Positions 8,725 to 17,599 of a stretch of 64,000 nucleotides of DNA are shown piece by piece (the stretch's first letter is position 1; each line of letters starts with the position of its first letter). This stretch comes from Candidatus Rhodoferax mariagerensis (GTDB lineage Bacteria; Pseudomonadota; Gammaproteobacteria; Burkholderiales; Burkholderiaceae_C). The DNA lies in the NCBI GenBank assembly GCA_016719055.1, contig JADKAW010000013.1:62001-126000 (forward strand), written 5' to 3'. The translations under genes were made by a program, and so were the position numbers. The notes under the pieces were generated by a model. It was given only the letters and a program-made list of their open reading frames with translations, was not told the DNA's origin and did not search any database.

Positions 8725-8867
8725 AGCGGCCGGTATTTCCATAACGCACCCAAAAACATCAGCACCACAATCAGGCCCACAAACAGCCCCAGGCGAACAT
8801 TGGCAGACTTTCGCTTGTCCCATTCCTGGGGGTCAAAGTCGGGTTTGGGGGCGTCAGGCAAGCTCAT
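8721..8867 (-). CDS. Cytochrome oxidase small assembly protein (48 aa)
   Basis: Translating the gap between coxA and ctaG on the minus strand gives a clean 48-residue ORF. It starts MSLPDAPKPDFDPQEWDKR, continues with one membrane helix (VRLGLFVGLIVVLMFLGALW) and ends KYRPL. Its stop overlaps the ctaG start by ATGA. Its start is 12 nt after coxA. Genes of this size and shape sit in the same place in other Comamonadaceae cox operons. The overlap makes it very likely to be translated; function is inferred from the operon only. Confidence 0.85.
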   Translation of the reverse strand: MSLPDAPKPDFDPQEWDKRKSANVRLGLFVGLIVVLMFLGALWKYRPL

Positions 8868-8879
8868 GGAAACAACCGG

Positions 8880-10484
8880 TTATTTGATTTCAGGCGGTGT
8901 CTCAAAGGTGTGGTACGGCGCTGGTGACGGCACCGTCCACTCCAGACCCTCGGCACCTTCCCAGGCTTTGGCTTCGGCTTTCGGGCCGCCACGAATGTTC
9001 TTGATCACGTTGTAAACAAAGATCAGATGCGAGGCGCCCAAAATGAACGCGCCAATGCTTGAGATCATGTTCCACTCGGCAAACATCAGCGGGTAGTCCG
9101 GAATGCGACGTGGCATGCCGGCCAGACCGACAAAAAACTGCGGAATAAAAGTGATGTTGAAACCAATCACAGCCACCCAAAAGTGCCATTTACCAATGGT
9201 TTCGTCCAGCATGTGGCCGGTCCACTTGGGCAGCCAGTAGTAAATGGCGGCCATGGCCCCCATCACCGCCGAGGGGTAAAACGCATAGTGAAAGTGCGCC
9301 ACCAAAAAGTAGGCGTTGTGGTACTGCGGGTCGGCCGCAGCGTCAGACAGCGCCAGGCCGGTCAAACCACCCCAGCCAAACAGCACCAGAAAGCCCAACG
9401 CAAACAGCATCGGTGTCTCAAACGTCATTGAGCCTTTCCAGACCGAGGCGATCCAGCAGAAAAACAGCACCGCCAGCGGGAACGAGATCGCCATGGTGAT
9501 GTACATGAAGTAAATCTGGCTGCCCACCGACATGCCGCTGGTAAACATGTGGTGCGCCCACACAATCACGCCCAGGCCGGCAATGGCCCAGAAGGCATAC
9601 ACCTGCGCCTTGTAACCATAGGTGGGCTTGCGGGTGAAGGCTTCCAGCACATGCGGAATGGCGCCGGCAATTGGCAGCAGCAGCACATACACCTCGGGGT
9701 GGCCCATGAACCAGAAAATGTGTTGCCACAGCACCGGGTCGCCACCACCGGCGGCGTTAAAGAAGTGAGTGCCAAAGTGGCGGTCCATCAGCACCATGGT
9801 CACACCCCCGGCAAACACGGGCATGATGGTGATCAGCAGCACGGCCGTCATCAAAAAGCCATGGGCAAACAACGGCATTTTCATTAGTGTCATGCCGGGT
9901 GCACGCATGTTGACGATAGTGACGATGACGTTGATGGAGCCCAAAATGGACGACACACCAAGCATGTGAATGGCAAAAATGGCAAAGTCCATGCCCCATC
10001 CGCTCTGGATGGACAGCGGCGCATACAGTGTCCAGCCGGTATCCACCGCCCCAGGTCCGACACCAAAAATACCCAAAAAGAACGGCAGCGTCAGCATGAT
10101 GGCCGCTGGCGGCAAAATCCAGAAACCCCAGTTGTTCAGGCGCGGCAAGGCCATGTCAGGCGCACCGATCACCATCGGCAGCATGTAGTTGGCCAGGCCA
10201 GTCGCCACTGGCATGGCAAAACCAAACACCATCACCAGCCCGTGCAGGGTGATGAGCTGGTTGAAAAACTCAGGCTGCATCAATTGCAGGCCTGGCTGGA
10301 ACAGCTCAGCCCGCACCGCCAGAATCATGGCGCCACCCACAAACAGCATCACAAACCCGAAGATCAGGTACATGATGCCGATGTCTTTGTGGTTGGTGGT
10401 TTCCAGCCAGCGGATAAAGCCGCCCGAGTAATGCCCGCCGTGCGAATCTCCGTGCGGTATGCCGTGCGACATATCGTGTGCCAT
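8880..10484 (-). CDS. coxA: Cytochrome c oxidase subunit I
   Basis: The catalytic subunit of the aa3-type oxidase: it holds heme a, heme a3 and CuB, and reduces O2 with proton pumping. About 534 residues with twelve membrane helices. Seen are the heme a His in ITLHGLVMVFGF, the CuB His-Tyr pair in GHPEVY, the HH pair in WAHHMFTSG, and the heme-ligand region VAHFHYAF. The ATG at 10484 has AAGGAG 7 nt upstream; the TTG 21 nt further up is a less likely start. The His-rich N-terminus (MAHDMSHGIPHGDSHGG) is slightly unusual but not alarming. Confidence 0.98.
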   Translation of the reverse strand: MAHDMSHGIPHGDSHGGHYSGGFIRWLETTNHKDIGIMYLIFGFVMLFVGGAMILAVRAELFQPGLQLMQPEFFNQLITLHGLVMVFGFAMPVATGLANYMLPMVIGAPDMALPRLNNWGFWILPPAAIMLTLPFFLGIFGVGPGAVDTGWTLYAPLSIQSGWGMDFAIFAIHMLGVSSILGSINVIVTIVNMRAPGMTLMKMPLFAHGFLMTAVLLITIMPVFAGGVTMVLMDRHFGTHFFNAAGGGDPVLWQHIFWFMGHPEVYVLLLPIAGAIPHVLEAFTRKPTYGYKAQVYAFWAIAGLGVIVWAHHMFTSGMSVGSQIYFMYITMAISFPLAVLFFCWIASVWKGSMTFETPMLFALGFLVLFGWGGLTGLALSDAAADPQYHNAYFLVAHFHYAFYPSAVMGAMAAIYYWLPKWTGHMLDETIGKWHFWVAVIGFNITFIPQFFVGLAGMPRRIPDYPLMFAEWNMISSIGAFILGASHLIFVYNVIKNIRGGPKAEAKAWEGAEGLEWTVPSPAPYHTFETPPEIK

Positions 10485-10540
10485 GGACTGCTCCTTATTG
10501 CTCAAAATCTGAAATTGGGGGTGTGCCAGCTATGCGCTGG

Positions 10541-11449
10541 CTATAACGCAGCTTTGGCCAGCGCCACGCTTTTGCCAGTGGCCTGGATGACAGGCGTTGC
10601 GGCGGCCATGGCTGGCGGGGTAACCGCCGGACTTGCGTCTGCCGCTTTGACGTCAGCCAGCTTTTTGCTGGCCAGCCATTTGGCAAATTCTTCTTGTGTG
10701 ACCACATTCACCACCACAGGCATAAACCCGTGTTCTTTGCCACACAGCTCGGAGCATTGACCCCGATACGTGCCGGTTTTTTCCACAGTGGCCCAAAACT
10801 CACGCAGAAAACCCGGCACGGCGTCGCGCTTGACACCAAAAGCGGGCACCCACCAGCTGTGGATCACATCATTGGAAGTGGTGATGAAACGCACTTTTTT
10901 GCCCACAGGCAGTACCAGCGGGTTGTCAACTTCGAGCAAATAGTGCTCTCCCTTGGCTTCGCTGTTGTCAATCTGCGCGCGGGGAGTGATCAGACGGCTG
11001 GTGTAGCTGACACCCTCAGCCGGAAACTCGTACTGCCACAACCACTGGCTCCCGGTAACCTTGACCACCAACTCGGCATCGGTCTTGGTGTCTTCGTACA
11101 TCATCACGGCATGAAAAGCCGGGATACCAAACACCGCATAGTCAATCACAAACAGCAAGGCAAACGGAGAGAGCACCCACAGCCATTGCTTGCGGCTGGT
11201 GGGCGCAGAAAATCTGACGGCCTTGAACCCGACTGCCTTGCGATGGGTGTAAAACGAGTACATCAGAAGGGCAAACACCACGAAGAACAGGATCAAAATC
11301 ACCACCATCACCAGGTTGTGCATGTGCAGGGTCTCATGCGCAATCGGTGTCACGGGTGTAGGAAAGTTGTAGGCATAACCCGCCCACGCAGCAATAGACC
11401 CGAGAGCCATCAAAACTGTCAAGCCAAACTTGGTCAAACTACGCGTCAT
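10541..11449 (-). CDS. coxB: Cytochrome c oxidase subunit II
   Basis: Accepts electrons from cytochrome c through the binuclear CuA centre. Length 302 residues: a cleavable N-terminal hydrophobic segment, two membrane helices (about 46-66 and 87-108), then the periplasmic cupredoxin domain. CuA ligands are His197, Cys232, Glu234, Cys236, His240 and Met243 (QCSELCGKEHGFM). The aromatic SQWLWQYEF region for electron entry is present. There is no fused cytochrome c domain; instead there is an Ala/Pro-rich tail. First gene of the operon, 56 nt before coxA, with an FNR-type box 33 bp upstream. Confidence 0.97.
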   Translation of the reverse strand: MTRSLTKFGLTVLMALGSIAAWAGYAYNFPTPVTPIAHETLHMHNLVMVVILILFFVVFALLMYSFYTHRKAVGFKAVRFSAPTSRKQWLWVLSPFALLFVIDYAVFGIPAFHAVMMYEDTKTDAELVVKVTGSQWLWQYEFPAEGVSYTSRLITPRAQIDNSEAKGEHYLLEVDNPLVLPVGKKVRFITTSNDVIHSWWVPAFGVKRDAVPGFLREFWATVEKTGTYRGQCSELCGKEHGFMPVVVNVVTQEEFAKWLASKKLADVKAADASPAVTPPAMAAATPVIQATGKSVALAKAAL

Positions 11450-11481
11450 TTACTGTCCTTACCATTGAATTTATTCACTAT

Positions 11482-11495
11482 TTGATTTTTATCAA
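11482..11495. promoter_or_regulatory. FNR/ANR-type box upstream of coxB
   Basis: TTGATTTTTATCAA is an exact TTGAT-N4-ATCAA FNR consensus. It is 33 bp upstream of the coxB start codon, close enough to overlap the promoter or transcription start. That position suggests oxygen-dependent repression of the aa3 oxidase by an FNR/ANR-like protein (inference). No promoter elements were assigned with confidence. Confidence 0.65.
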
Positions 11496-11607
11496 ATGAT
11501 TTTAGTCGATGGCACAGCGCTCTCAGCGTCAAAATACCGGGGGAAAACCCCAATTCCGGCACACTTCGTGTCTGCACATGCAGCTGCGAGGCAATCAAAG
11601 GCCTCTA

Positions 11608-11970
11608 GCAGCCTGTCGGACTAAAAACGCTACCGCAAAACTCTTCCTTTGCTATTGATAGTGTAGTGATAAAGCTCAAACAAACGTGGCTTAAGAAGGA
11701 TTTACATCAAAATGTCGAACTTCATTCTCACGTACCGCAAGACCGACTACCTGCTGCTCCCATCGGTGGACGACTGGCTCACCCAAGACCACTTGGCACG
11801 GTTCGTCGTCGAAGTCATTGATGGACTCGATCTCTCGGAGCTGACCCGGCAATACGCCGGTCGGGGCTCCAAGGCACATCACCCAGCCACTTTGCTGGCC
11901 ATTCTGGTGTACTGCTATTCAACGGGCGTGTTCTCCAGTCGCAAGCTGGAAATGGCCACCTACGACTCGG
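11608..11970 (+). pseudogene. 5' fragment of an IS1182-like transposase with its left end
   Basis: An ORF starting at 11712 (MSNFILTYRKTDYLLLPS) matches the N-terminus of IS1182/DUF772-type transposases through the segment HHPATLLAILVYCYSTGVFSS and MATYDSV, about 86 residues. After about 11970 the protein no longer resembles a transposase and stops at 12065. The AGCCTGTCGGACT sequence near 11609 looks like the left terminal inverted repeat. The DDE catalytic part is missing, so it cannot be active. The break lies just before dnaE2. Confidence 0.7.
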
Positions 11971-12088
11971 TGCTGGAAACTATCGTGAACAATGGCAGCC
12001 CCGCAGGTCTGGCAGCAGGCACGCTGGCGCGCATCCCGGGCTTCACGCTGCTGGGCGCCGGCTGAGCGCCAAACATCTGGGGTTTTCC

Positions 12089-15000
12089 GTGCCAAGCCTC
12101 ACCCAAGCACCGCCGGTGCCGGTTGCCCACGCCGCGACCCCGTCCTATGCCGAACTGCAATGCCGTAGCAATTTCAGCTTTGGCATGGGGGCCTCCCAGC
12201 CGGAGGAACTGGTGGCGCGCGCCCATGCCCTGGGCTACACCGCGCTGGCGATCACTGACGAATGCTCGGTCAGCGGTGTGGTTTTGGCACATCTGGAAGC
12301 CAAAAAGTGCGGCCTTCAACTGATGCCGGGGGCAACCTTTAGCGTACCGCTGCCAGACACCGGCACAGGCGCTTTGCACACCACCAGCCACCAACAAAGC
12401 CATTTTGGTCTCACGGTATTGCCACACAGCCTGCTCGGCTGGGGCAATTTGTGTGCCTTTATCACCCGGGCAAGGCGTAGCGCTGCCAAAGGCCACTACC
12501 AGGTGCAATGGCCCGACCCCACTTGGGCCACGCTGGCTCAATGCGAGGTTTTGCTGACACTTGATATTGCTATTGATTTAGAGGTGGCCTACGCAATCAC
12601 AGCAAGGGCTAGAGCCTTATTTGGTACAAATTTGTGGCTCACGGTCACACTCTTGCTGCGCGCAGATGACGCCCTGCTGCTGCACAAGCTGCGGCAAATT
12701 TCGCAAATGACCGGCGTGCCGCTGGTGGCCACGGGCGATGTGTTGATGCATGTGCGTTCACGTAAACCATTGCAGGATGTGATCGCCGCCGTGCACCAGG
12801 GTCAACCAGTGGCTGCGTGTGGATTTGCATTGCAGCCCAATGCTGAAAACCACTTGCGCGCCCGTGCGCGGCTGGGGCAAATCTACCCGCCCGAATGGCT
12901 GGCCAATACGCTGGCAGTGGCGGCACGTTGCCGCTTTGGCCTGGACGAACTGCGTTACCAGTATCCGCAAGAAGCGGTGTTGCCCGGCCAGACGCCGTTG
13001 CAAACCCTGCGCCAGTACACGCACGAAGGGGCAAGTCGACGCTATCCACAGGGCGTGCCGCAGGCCGTGCAAAAGCAGATCGAACACGAGTTGTCGCTAA
13101 TTTCAGAGCTGCAATACGAAATGTATTTTTTGACGGTGCACGACATCGTGGCTTTCGCCCGCAGCCAGGGCATTTTGTGCCAGGGTCGGGGCTCGGCGGC
13201 CAATTCGGCTGTGTGTTATTGCCTGGGCGTAACTGAAGTTGACCCGGCGCGCAGCAGTGTGCTGTTTGAGCGGTTTATTTCGCGCGAGCGCAACGAGCCG
13301 CCCGACATTGATGTCGATTTTGAGCACCAGCGCCGCGAAGAAGTCATTCAATACATCTACCGCAAATATGGCCGCGAACGGGCCGCCTTGACGGCGGTGG
13401 TCACCCGCTACCGGCCACGCAGCGCGCTGAGAGATGTGGGTCGCTCGCTGGGCATTGCCGAGGCGCTGATCACCGCCATGGCCAAAGAACACCCGGGCAT
13501 GTACAGCCGCGAGGTGCTGGCGCATCGGCTGCAAGCGGCGCTGGCGCGGCTGGCTGGCGCTGCAGACTCGACCCCTTCAGGCTCCACCCAGTCACCAGCC
13601 ACTGCTCAGCAGCAACCAGTGGCTCCCGGGCATTTGCTGGAGGTATGGCTGGACCTGAGCCAGCAGCTGCTAGGGTTTCCGCGCCATTTGAGTCAGCATC
13701 CGGGCGGCTTTGTGCTGACACAGGGCCCGCTTTGCCGGTTGGTGCCGATCGAAAACGCCGCCATGCCAGAGCGCAGCATTGTTCAGTGGGACAAGGATGA
13801 CCTGGATGCCATGGGTTTGCTCAAAGTGGACGTGCTGGCGCTGGGCATGCTTAGCGCCATCCGGCGCTGTTTGGCGCTGGTCAGTGCCCGCCGGGGCACC
13901 GCTTTTCAGATGCAGGACATTCCCGCTGATGACCCCGCAACCTTTGAGATGATTTGCCGCGCTGACACAGTAGGGGTGTTTCAGATCGAGAGCCGGGCCC
14001 AGATGAGCATGCTGCCGCGCCTCAAACCACGCTGCTTTTACGACCTGGTGATTGAGGTTGCCATCGTGCGCCCGGGTCCGATTCAGGGCGGCATGGTGCA
14101 CCCCTACCTGAAAGCGCGCGAACACCCTGACCAGGTCGTGTACCCCAGCGCCGCACTCAAGGTGGCGCTGGCACGTACGCTGGGAATACCAATCTTTCAG
14201 GAGCAGGTGATGCAGATCGCCATGATTGCCGCCGACTTCAGCGCTGGCGAAGCCGATGACCTGCGCCGCTCCATGGCCGCCTGGAAGCGCAAGGGCGGCG
14301 TGCACAAGTTTCACGACCGACTGGTGAACCAGATGGTGCGCAACGGTTATGCACCAGAGTTTGCAGAAAATATCTTCAAGCAGATCGAGGGGTTTGGTGA
14401 ATACGGCTTTCCTGAGAGCCACGCTGCCAGTTTTGCCCTACTGACTTATGTGAGCTGCTGGCTCAAATGGCACGAGCCTGCCTGTTTTCTGGTCGCTCTG
14501 CTCAACAGTCAGCCCATGGGCTTTTACGGCCCGTCGCAGCTGGTACAGGACGCCCAGCGCCATGGCGTGGTGGTGCTGGCGGTGGATGTGTTGCACAGCC
14601 AGTGGGATTGCACGCCGGTGCCCGAGCAGCTCGCGACCGAACACGCGACGCCAGCCGTTGGCGATGCTCGAAAGAACTCCCCCGCTGTCCGCCTGGGCCT
14701 GCGCCTGGTCAGCGGCCTGTCGGAATCGGCAGCCATCCGCATCGTCACGGCACGCACGCCCGGCCCCTTCGTCAGCACCCAAGACCTGGCTCTGCGCGCA
14801 GCTCTGGACCAAGGCGACCTCAATGCCCTGGCCAGTGCCGACGCCCTCAAAAGCCTCTCGGGTCACCGTCGCCAGCAAGTCTGGGATGCCAGCGCCCTGA
14901 AAACCGCCCTACCCTTGTTGCGCGAGGCCCCGGTAAACGAAGATTTTCTAAGCCTTACGCCAGCAACCGAGGGCGAGGAAGTCCGCTTTGACTATGCAGC

Positions 15001-15397
15001 ACTTGGGTTAACTTTACGCGCTCACCCCTTGTCGTTATTGCGCAGTGCGCTATTAAAAAAGAAACTCTTCACCGCAGCACAACTGCATCAACTCCCCACG
15101 GGCAGGCAAGTGCGCGCGGGGGGCCTGGTCACCATGCGGCAAAGCCCGGGCACCGCCAAAGGCGTGACCTTTGTCACGCTTGAAGACGAAACCGGCAGCG
15201 TCAACGTGATTGTCTGGAAAGCCCTGAAAGACAAGCAACGCAGCCAACTGTTGCATGCCAAGTTGCTGGCCGTGCACGGTATCTGGCAGCGCGACGATGA
15301 CAGTGGCGGCGAGGTCTGCCACCTGGTTGCCAAAAGCCTGCATGACCTGACCCCGCTGCTGGATGGCCTGGCTACTCAAAGTCGGGATTTTCATTGA
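12089..15397 (+). CDS. dnaE2: Error-prone DNA polymerase DnaE2
   Basis: C-family polymerase III alpha-subunit paralogue for translesion synthesis after DNA damage, normally working with ImuA and ImuB. The 1102-residue product has an N-terminal PHP domain (begins YAELQCRSNFSF), the polymerase core with catalytic acidic residues in PPDIDVDF (about 403-410) and LKVDVLALGML, then the HhH region and a C-terminal OB fold (LVTMRQSPGTAKGVTFVTLEDE). The GTG at 12089 is the assumed start. The usual SFLRGAS segment reads SFGMGAS. imuA and imuB are absent; a transposase fragment lies where they would be expected. A dispersed repeat is embedded in frame at 12565-12630. Confidence 0.95.
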   Translation: MPSLTQAPPVPVAHAATPSYAELQCRSNFSFGMGASQPEELVARAHALGYTALAITDECSVSGVVLAHLEAKKCGLQLMPGATFSVPLPDTGTGALHTTSHQQSHFGLTVLPHSLLGWGNLCAFITRARRSAAKGHYQVQWPDPTWATLAQCEVLLTLDIAIDLEVAYAITARARALFGTNLWLTVTLLLRADDALLLHKLRQISQMTGVPLVATGDVLMHVRSRKPLQDVIAAVHQGQPVAACGFALQPNAENHLRARARLGQIYPPEWLANTLAVAARCRFGLDELRYQYPQEAVLPGQTPLQTLRQYTHEGASRRYPQGVPQAVQKQIEHELSLISELQYEMYFLTVHDIVAFARSQGILCQGRGSAANSAVCYCLGVTEVDPARSSVLFERFISRERNEPPDIDVDFEHQRREEVIQYIYRKYGRERAALTAVVTRYRPRSALRDVGRSLGIAEALITAMAKEHPGMYSREVLAHRLQAALARLAGAADSTPSGSTQSPATAQQQPVAPGHLLEVWLDLSQQLLGFPRHLSQHPGGFVLTQGPLCRLVPIENAAMPERSIVQWDKDDLDAMGLLKVDVLALGMLSAIRRCLALVSARRGTAFQMQDIPADDPATFEMICRADTVGVFQIESRAQMSMLPRLKPRCFYDLVIEVAIVRPGPIQGGMVHPYLKAREHPDQVVYPSAALKVALARTLGIPIFQEQVMQIAMIAADFSAGEADDLRRSMAAWKRKGGVHKFHDRLVNQMVRNGYAPEFAENIFKQIEGFGEYGFPESHAASFALLTYVSCWLKWHEPACFLVALLNSQPMGFYGPSQLVQDAQRHGVVVLAVDVLHSQWDCTPVPEQLATEHATPAVGDARKNSPAVRLGLRLVSGLSESAAIRIVTARTPGPFVSTQDLALRAALDQGDLNALASADALKSLSGHRRQQVWDASALKTALPLLREAPVNEDFLSLTPATEGEEVRFDYAALGLTLRAHPLSLLRSALLKKKLFTAAQLHQLPTGRQVRAGGLVTMRQSPGTAKGVTFVTLEDETGSVNVIVWKALKDKQRSQLLHAKLLAVHGIWQRDDDSGGEVCHLVAKSLHDLTPLLDGLATQSRDFH
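12565..12630 (+). repeat. Dispersed short repeat, copy 2 (in frame inside dnaE2)
   Basis: GCTATTGATTTA followed by CTACGCAATCACAGCAAGGGCTAGAGCC resembles the other copies, closest to copy 4 in srkA (GCTATTGATTTAATAGCTACT). It is read in frame within DnaE2 as an AIDL...RARAL segment, in the same repeat frame as copies 4 and 5. The surrounding protein looks intact. Ends are approximate. Confidence 0.6.
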
Positions 15398-15870
15398 GGG
15401 CGTGTTACGTCCCAAGCAAATCTCAACTCGTAATCCCACGCTTTGCTAAGGCGAAATTGGCGAGATGTCCCACACAGTGCTGTCTTTTGGAACTTGGGCG
15501 CGGGGCCGGTCTGCGTCAGCGGTAGGGGCGCGGGCTTGTATGCGCGCACCGCCGGCATGAAATCAGATGCATCAGCGGCGACGACCCGAAGCCCATGCCA
15601 GCGTGGGATCAAACCCATGGTGTCCGCCAGGTTGACAACAAAAGTGTTGAGCCGCTGCAAGCCGGACCACGACAAGTGATCACGCGCTTTTGCAAAGGCC
15701 CGGTCGCTGACCCCGCGCAGCAGATCGCCATCGCAACCCAGGCTGCCATAAAAGCTATCAAGCCCGACCTGCACAGACGATGACCGCATCGACAACAGAG
15801 CGGCAATGAGCTTGGGCAGGGGAAGCTTGCGATTGCGGGTGAAAGCCTTGGGAAACAAGACGTGCCGCAT
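15391..15870 (-). pseudogene. IS4-family transposase, N-terminal fragment
   Basis: The ORF starts MRHVLFPKAFTRNRKLPLPK and runs through GVSDRAFAKARDHLSW and LIPRWHGLRVVAADAS, the N-terminal part of an IS4-type transposase. Similarity ends near residue 114 (about 15528). The rest, to the stop that overlaps the dnaE2 end, is of unknown origin. The full-length family is about 400 residues, so most of the catalytic domain is gone. The fragment converges on dnaE2. Confidence 0.65.
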
Positions 15871-16101
15871 GTCGGCGACGAATTCAGCGCAGCAAATGCG
15901 TACAGCGAGCTGCGAGAAAAAATCAGTTAGGGTTAACCCTATATTTTGTTGCCATAGTAGTAGTCATATTTTGCAACAAACTCAAAAAATAATTAACTGA
16001 ATCAACAAGTTACAAGATCTATTTTAGCTTAAGTTCGCGCCATTGCCATCCGTTCACGAAAACGAGTGGATCACAACCGAAACTCAACCCAAGAAATGGT
16101 T
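15871..16101. other. AT-rich spacer with a 14-bp palindrome
   Basis: No gene seen. Base composition turns clearly AT-rich from about 15900. TAGGGTTAACCCTA at 15928-15941 is a perfect palindrome between the IS4 fragment and the ion-channel gene; it could be an old element end or an operator. Nothing else is recognisable. Confidence 0.4.
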
Positions 16102-16893
16102 TCATTTTTTACTATCCCTTTCAATATGAATCTGCTCCAACATCGCAGTAGTTAATATCGCAGTAGGCAGGGCAAAAACACTGATCCCGACAATAGCGAA
16201 AAATCCACCAATAATTTTTCCAAGAGTAGTTACCGGATATACATCACCATAACCGACAGATGTAAATGTAATAACCCCCCACCAAAAAGCAGCGGGAATA
16301 CTCGAAAACAATTTTGGCTGCGCATCATGCTCTGCCAAATACATAAGTGAAGAAGCAATCAACAAAGTTACCATCATTAGAAAAAAACCAATAAGAAATT
16401 CATCCTTGCGAGATAAAATGGCAACTTTGATAAAAAGATATGCTTTACTATATCGAACAAGTCTTGCAAACTTCAATAAGCGCAATGTTCTGAGTATTCT
16501 TAGCATTGAAATATTAATACCAACAAGTTGCAAAAGAAAAGGCAATATCGTTATCAAGTCGATAATTGCAAGTGGTGTAATCATGTAACGCAAGCGACCT
16601 GTAATAGGATGAGCAAACTGCTTATTCTCATTGCAAACCCATATTCGTAATATATATTCAATTAAAAATATCCAGAGCGAAAAGTTTTCAAATCGAGCCA
16701 GCCATTGATAAACAACTTCCGGCTGAGGAGTACTTTCAACCACAACTGCAACAGCATTCAAAATAATTAGTCCAAACAGCACGCCGTTAACAATTCTGGT
16801 AACAGTGTCTCTCTGATCTTCAATATCTAAAATGTGATGCAAACTATTTTTGAAGTGGCGATAGTTAGCATTTAAACCATTTTCAGTAATCAT
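16102..16893 (-). CDS. Voltage-gated potassium channel-like ion transporter
   Basis: A 263-residue six-helix channel subunit of the inner membrane. The selectivity filter TSVGYGD is at about residues 211-217, preceded by the pore helix WWGVITF. The S4-type voltage-sensor helix carries regularly spaced arginines (RILRTLRLLKFARLVRYSKA). The C-terminus is short, with no RCK/TrkA domain. The gene is much richer in A and T than its neighbours (many AAA, AAT, ATA codons) and lies among IS remnants, so recent acquisition is likely. The start at 16893 (MITENGL) is the first ATG. Confidence 0.9.
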   Translation of the reverse strand: MITENGLNANYRHFKNSLHHILDIEDQRDTVTRIVNGVLFGLIILNAVAVVVESTPQPEVVYQWLARFENFSLWIFLIEYILRIWVCNENKQFAHPITGRLRYMITPLAIIDLITILPFLLQLVGINISMLRILRTLRLLKFARLVRYSKAYLFIKVAILSRKDEFLIGFFLMMVTLLIASSLMYLAEHDAQPKLFSSIPAAFWWGVITFTSVGYGDVYPVTTLGKIIGGFFAIVGISVFALPTAILTTAMLEQIHIERDSKK

Positions 16894-17065
16894 AAACCGA
16901 GTATCTATTGTAAAAGTAGAATAAAAAAGGCCTACAAATTGCTGGCTAAGCCTGTCATCGACCTGCTAGAGCCTGCTACCATAAGACTGGGCCTCGGAGA
17001 AGTGAAGGGGGCTCGTAGGTTCTGGCGAAAAGCACATTCATATGCTACCAATCATAAAAGTGACG

Positions 17066-17333
17066 TTACCCAATTCGGCGCCGACGCACCTGAACCAACC
17101 CAAGCAACCCCAGCAAGCCAGACATTAGGATCATGCCCAACTCAGACAGTGTTGGAATGCTGGTGGGCTCACCGGTTAGCGCATTGCTTGTTCCTGGACC
17201 AGCCGGGTCAATGATCACGCCTGTTGCAGGGTCGCTAGCACCCCCATCGTTGTCGGTCACGACAAAGGAGATGCTGTTGCCACTGACCGTTGCACCGGTG
17301 CGTTGATGCCACTTCGCCGGGCGGCTGGGTGGG
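17066..17333 (-). pseudogene. C-terminal remnant of an IPTL-CTERM (exosortase H substrate) protein
   Basis: The last codons encode IPTLSELGM, a single hydrophobic helix and the basic end RRRRIG, which is the IPTL-CTERM sorting signal. Just before it, SISFVVTDNDGGASDPATG and VIIDPAGPG resemble the end of a choice-of-anchor U domain. The frame runs without start straight into the left end of the IS21-type element at 17334, so the protein is cut off. The matching sorting enzyme, XrtH, is encoded at 41193-41714. Confidence 0.7.
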
Positions 17334-17599
17334 TGTCAGCGCCGATTGAATATTGAGCCACCCTGCCGATTCAAATTTGAGCCAGGGCGGGTTGCCGAAT
17401 TTTGAATTGGCAACTGTGGGATAAGTGTACAGAATTTCTGGTTTTTGGCTGCTCCCCCTGACTTCGGTTTTCTGAATTGATTATGGCGCAAAGGGGAAAG
17501 GAGCGAAGGGCGTAGCCTGTAGCGGATTTCCCCTTCTCGCGTTGCCTCAGAACGATTCGTCTGGCTCTTGTGCTGGCGGCACCGATTGCTGCCCTTACG

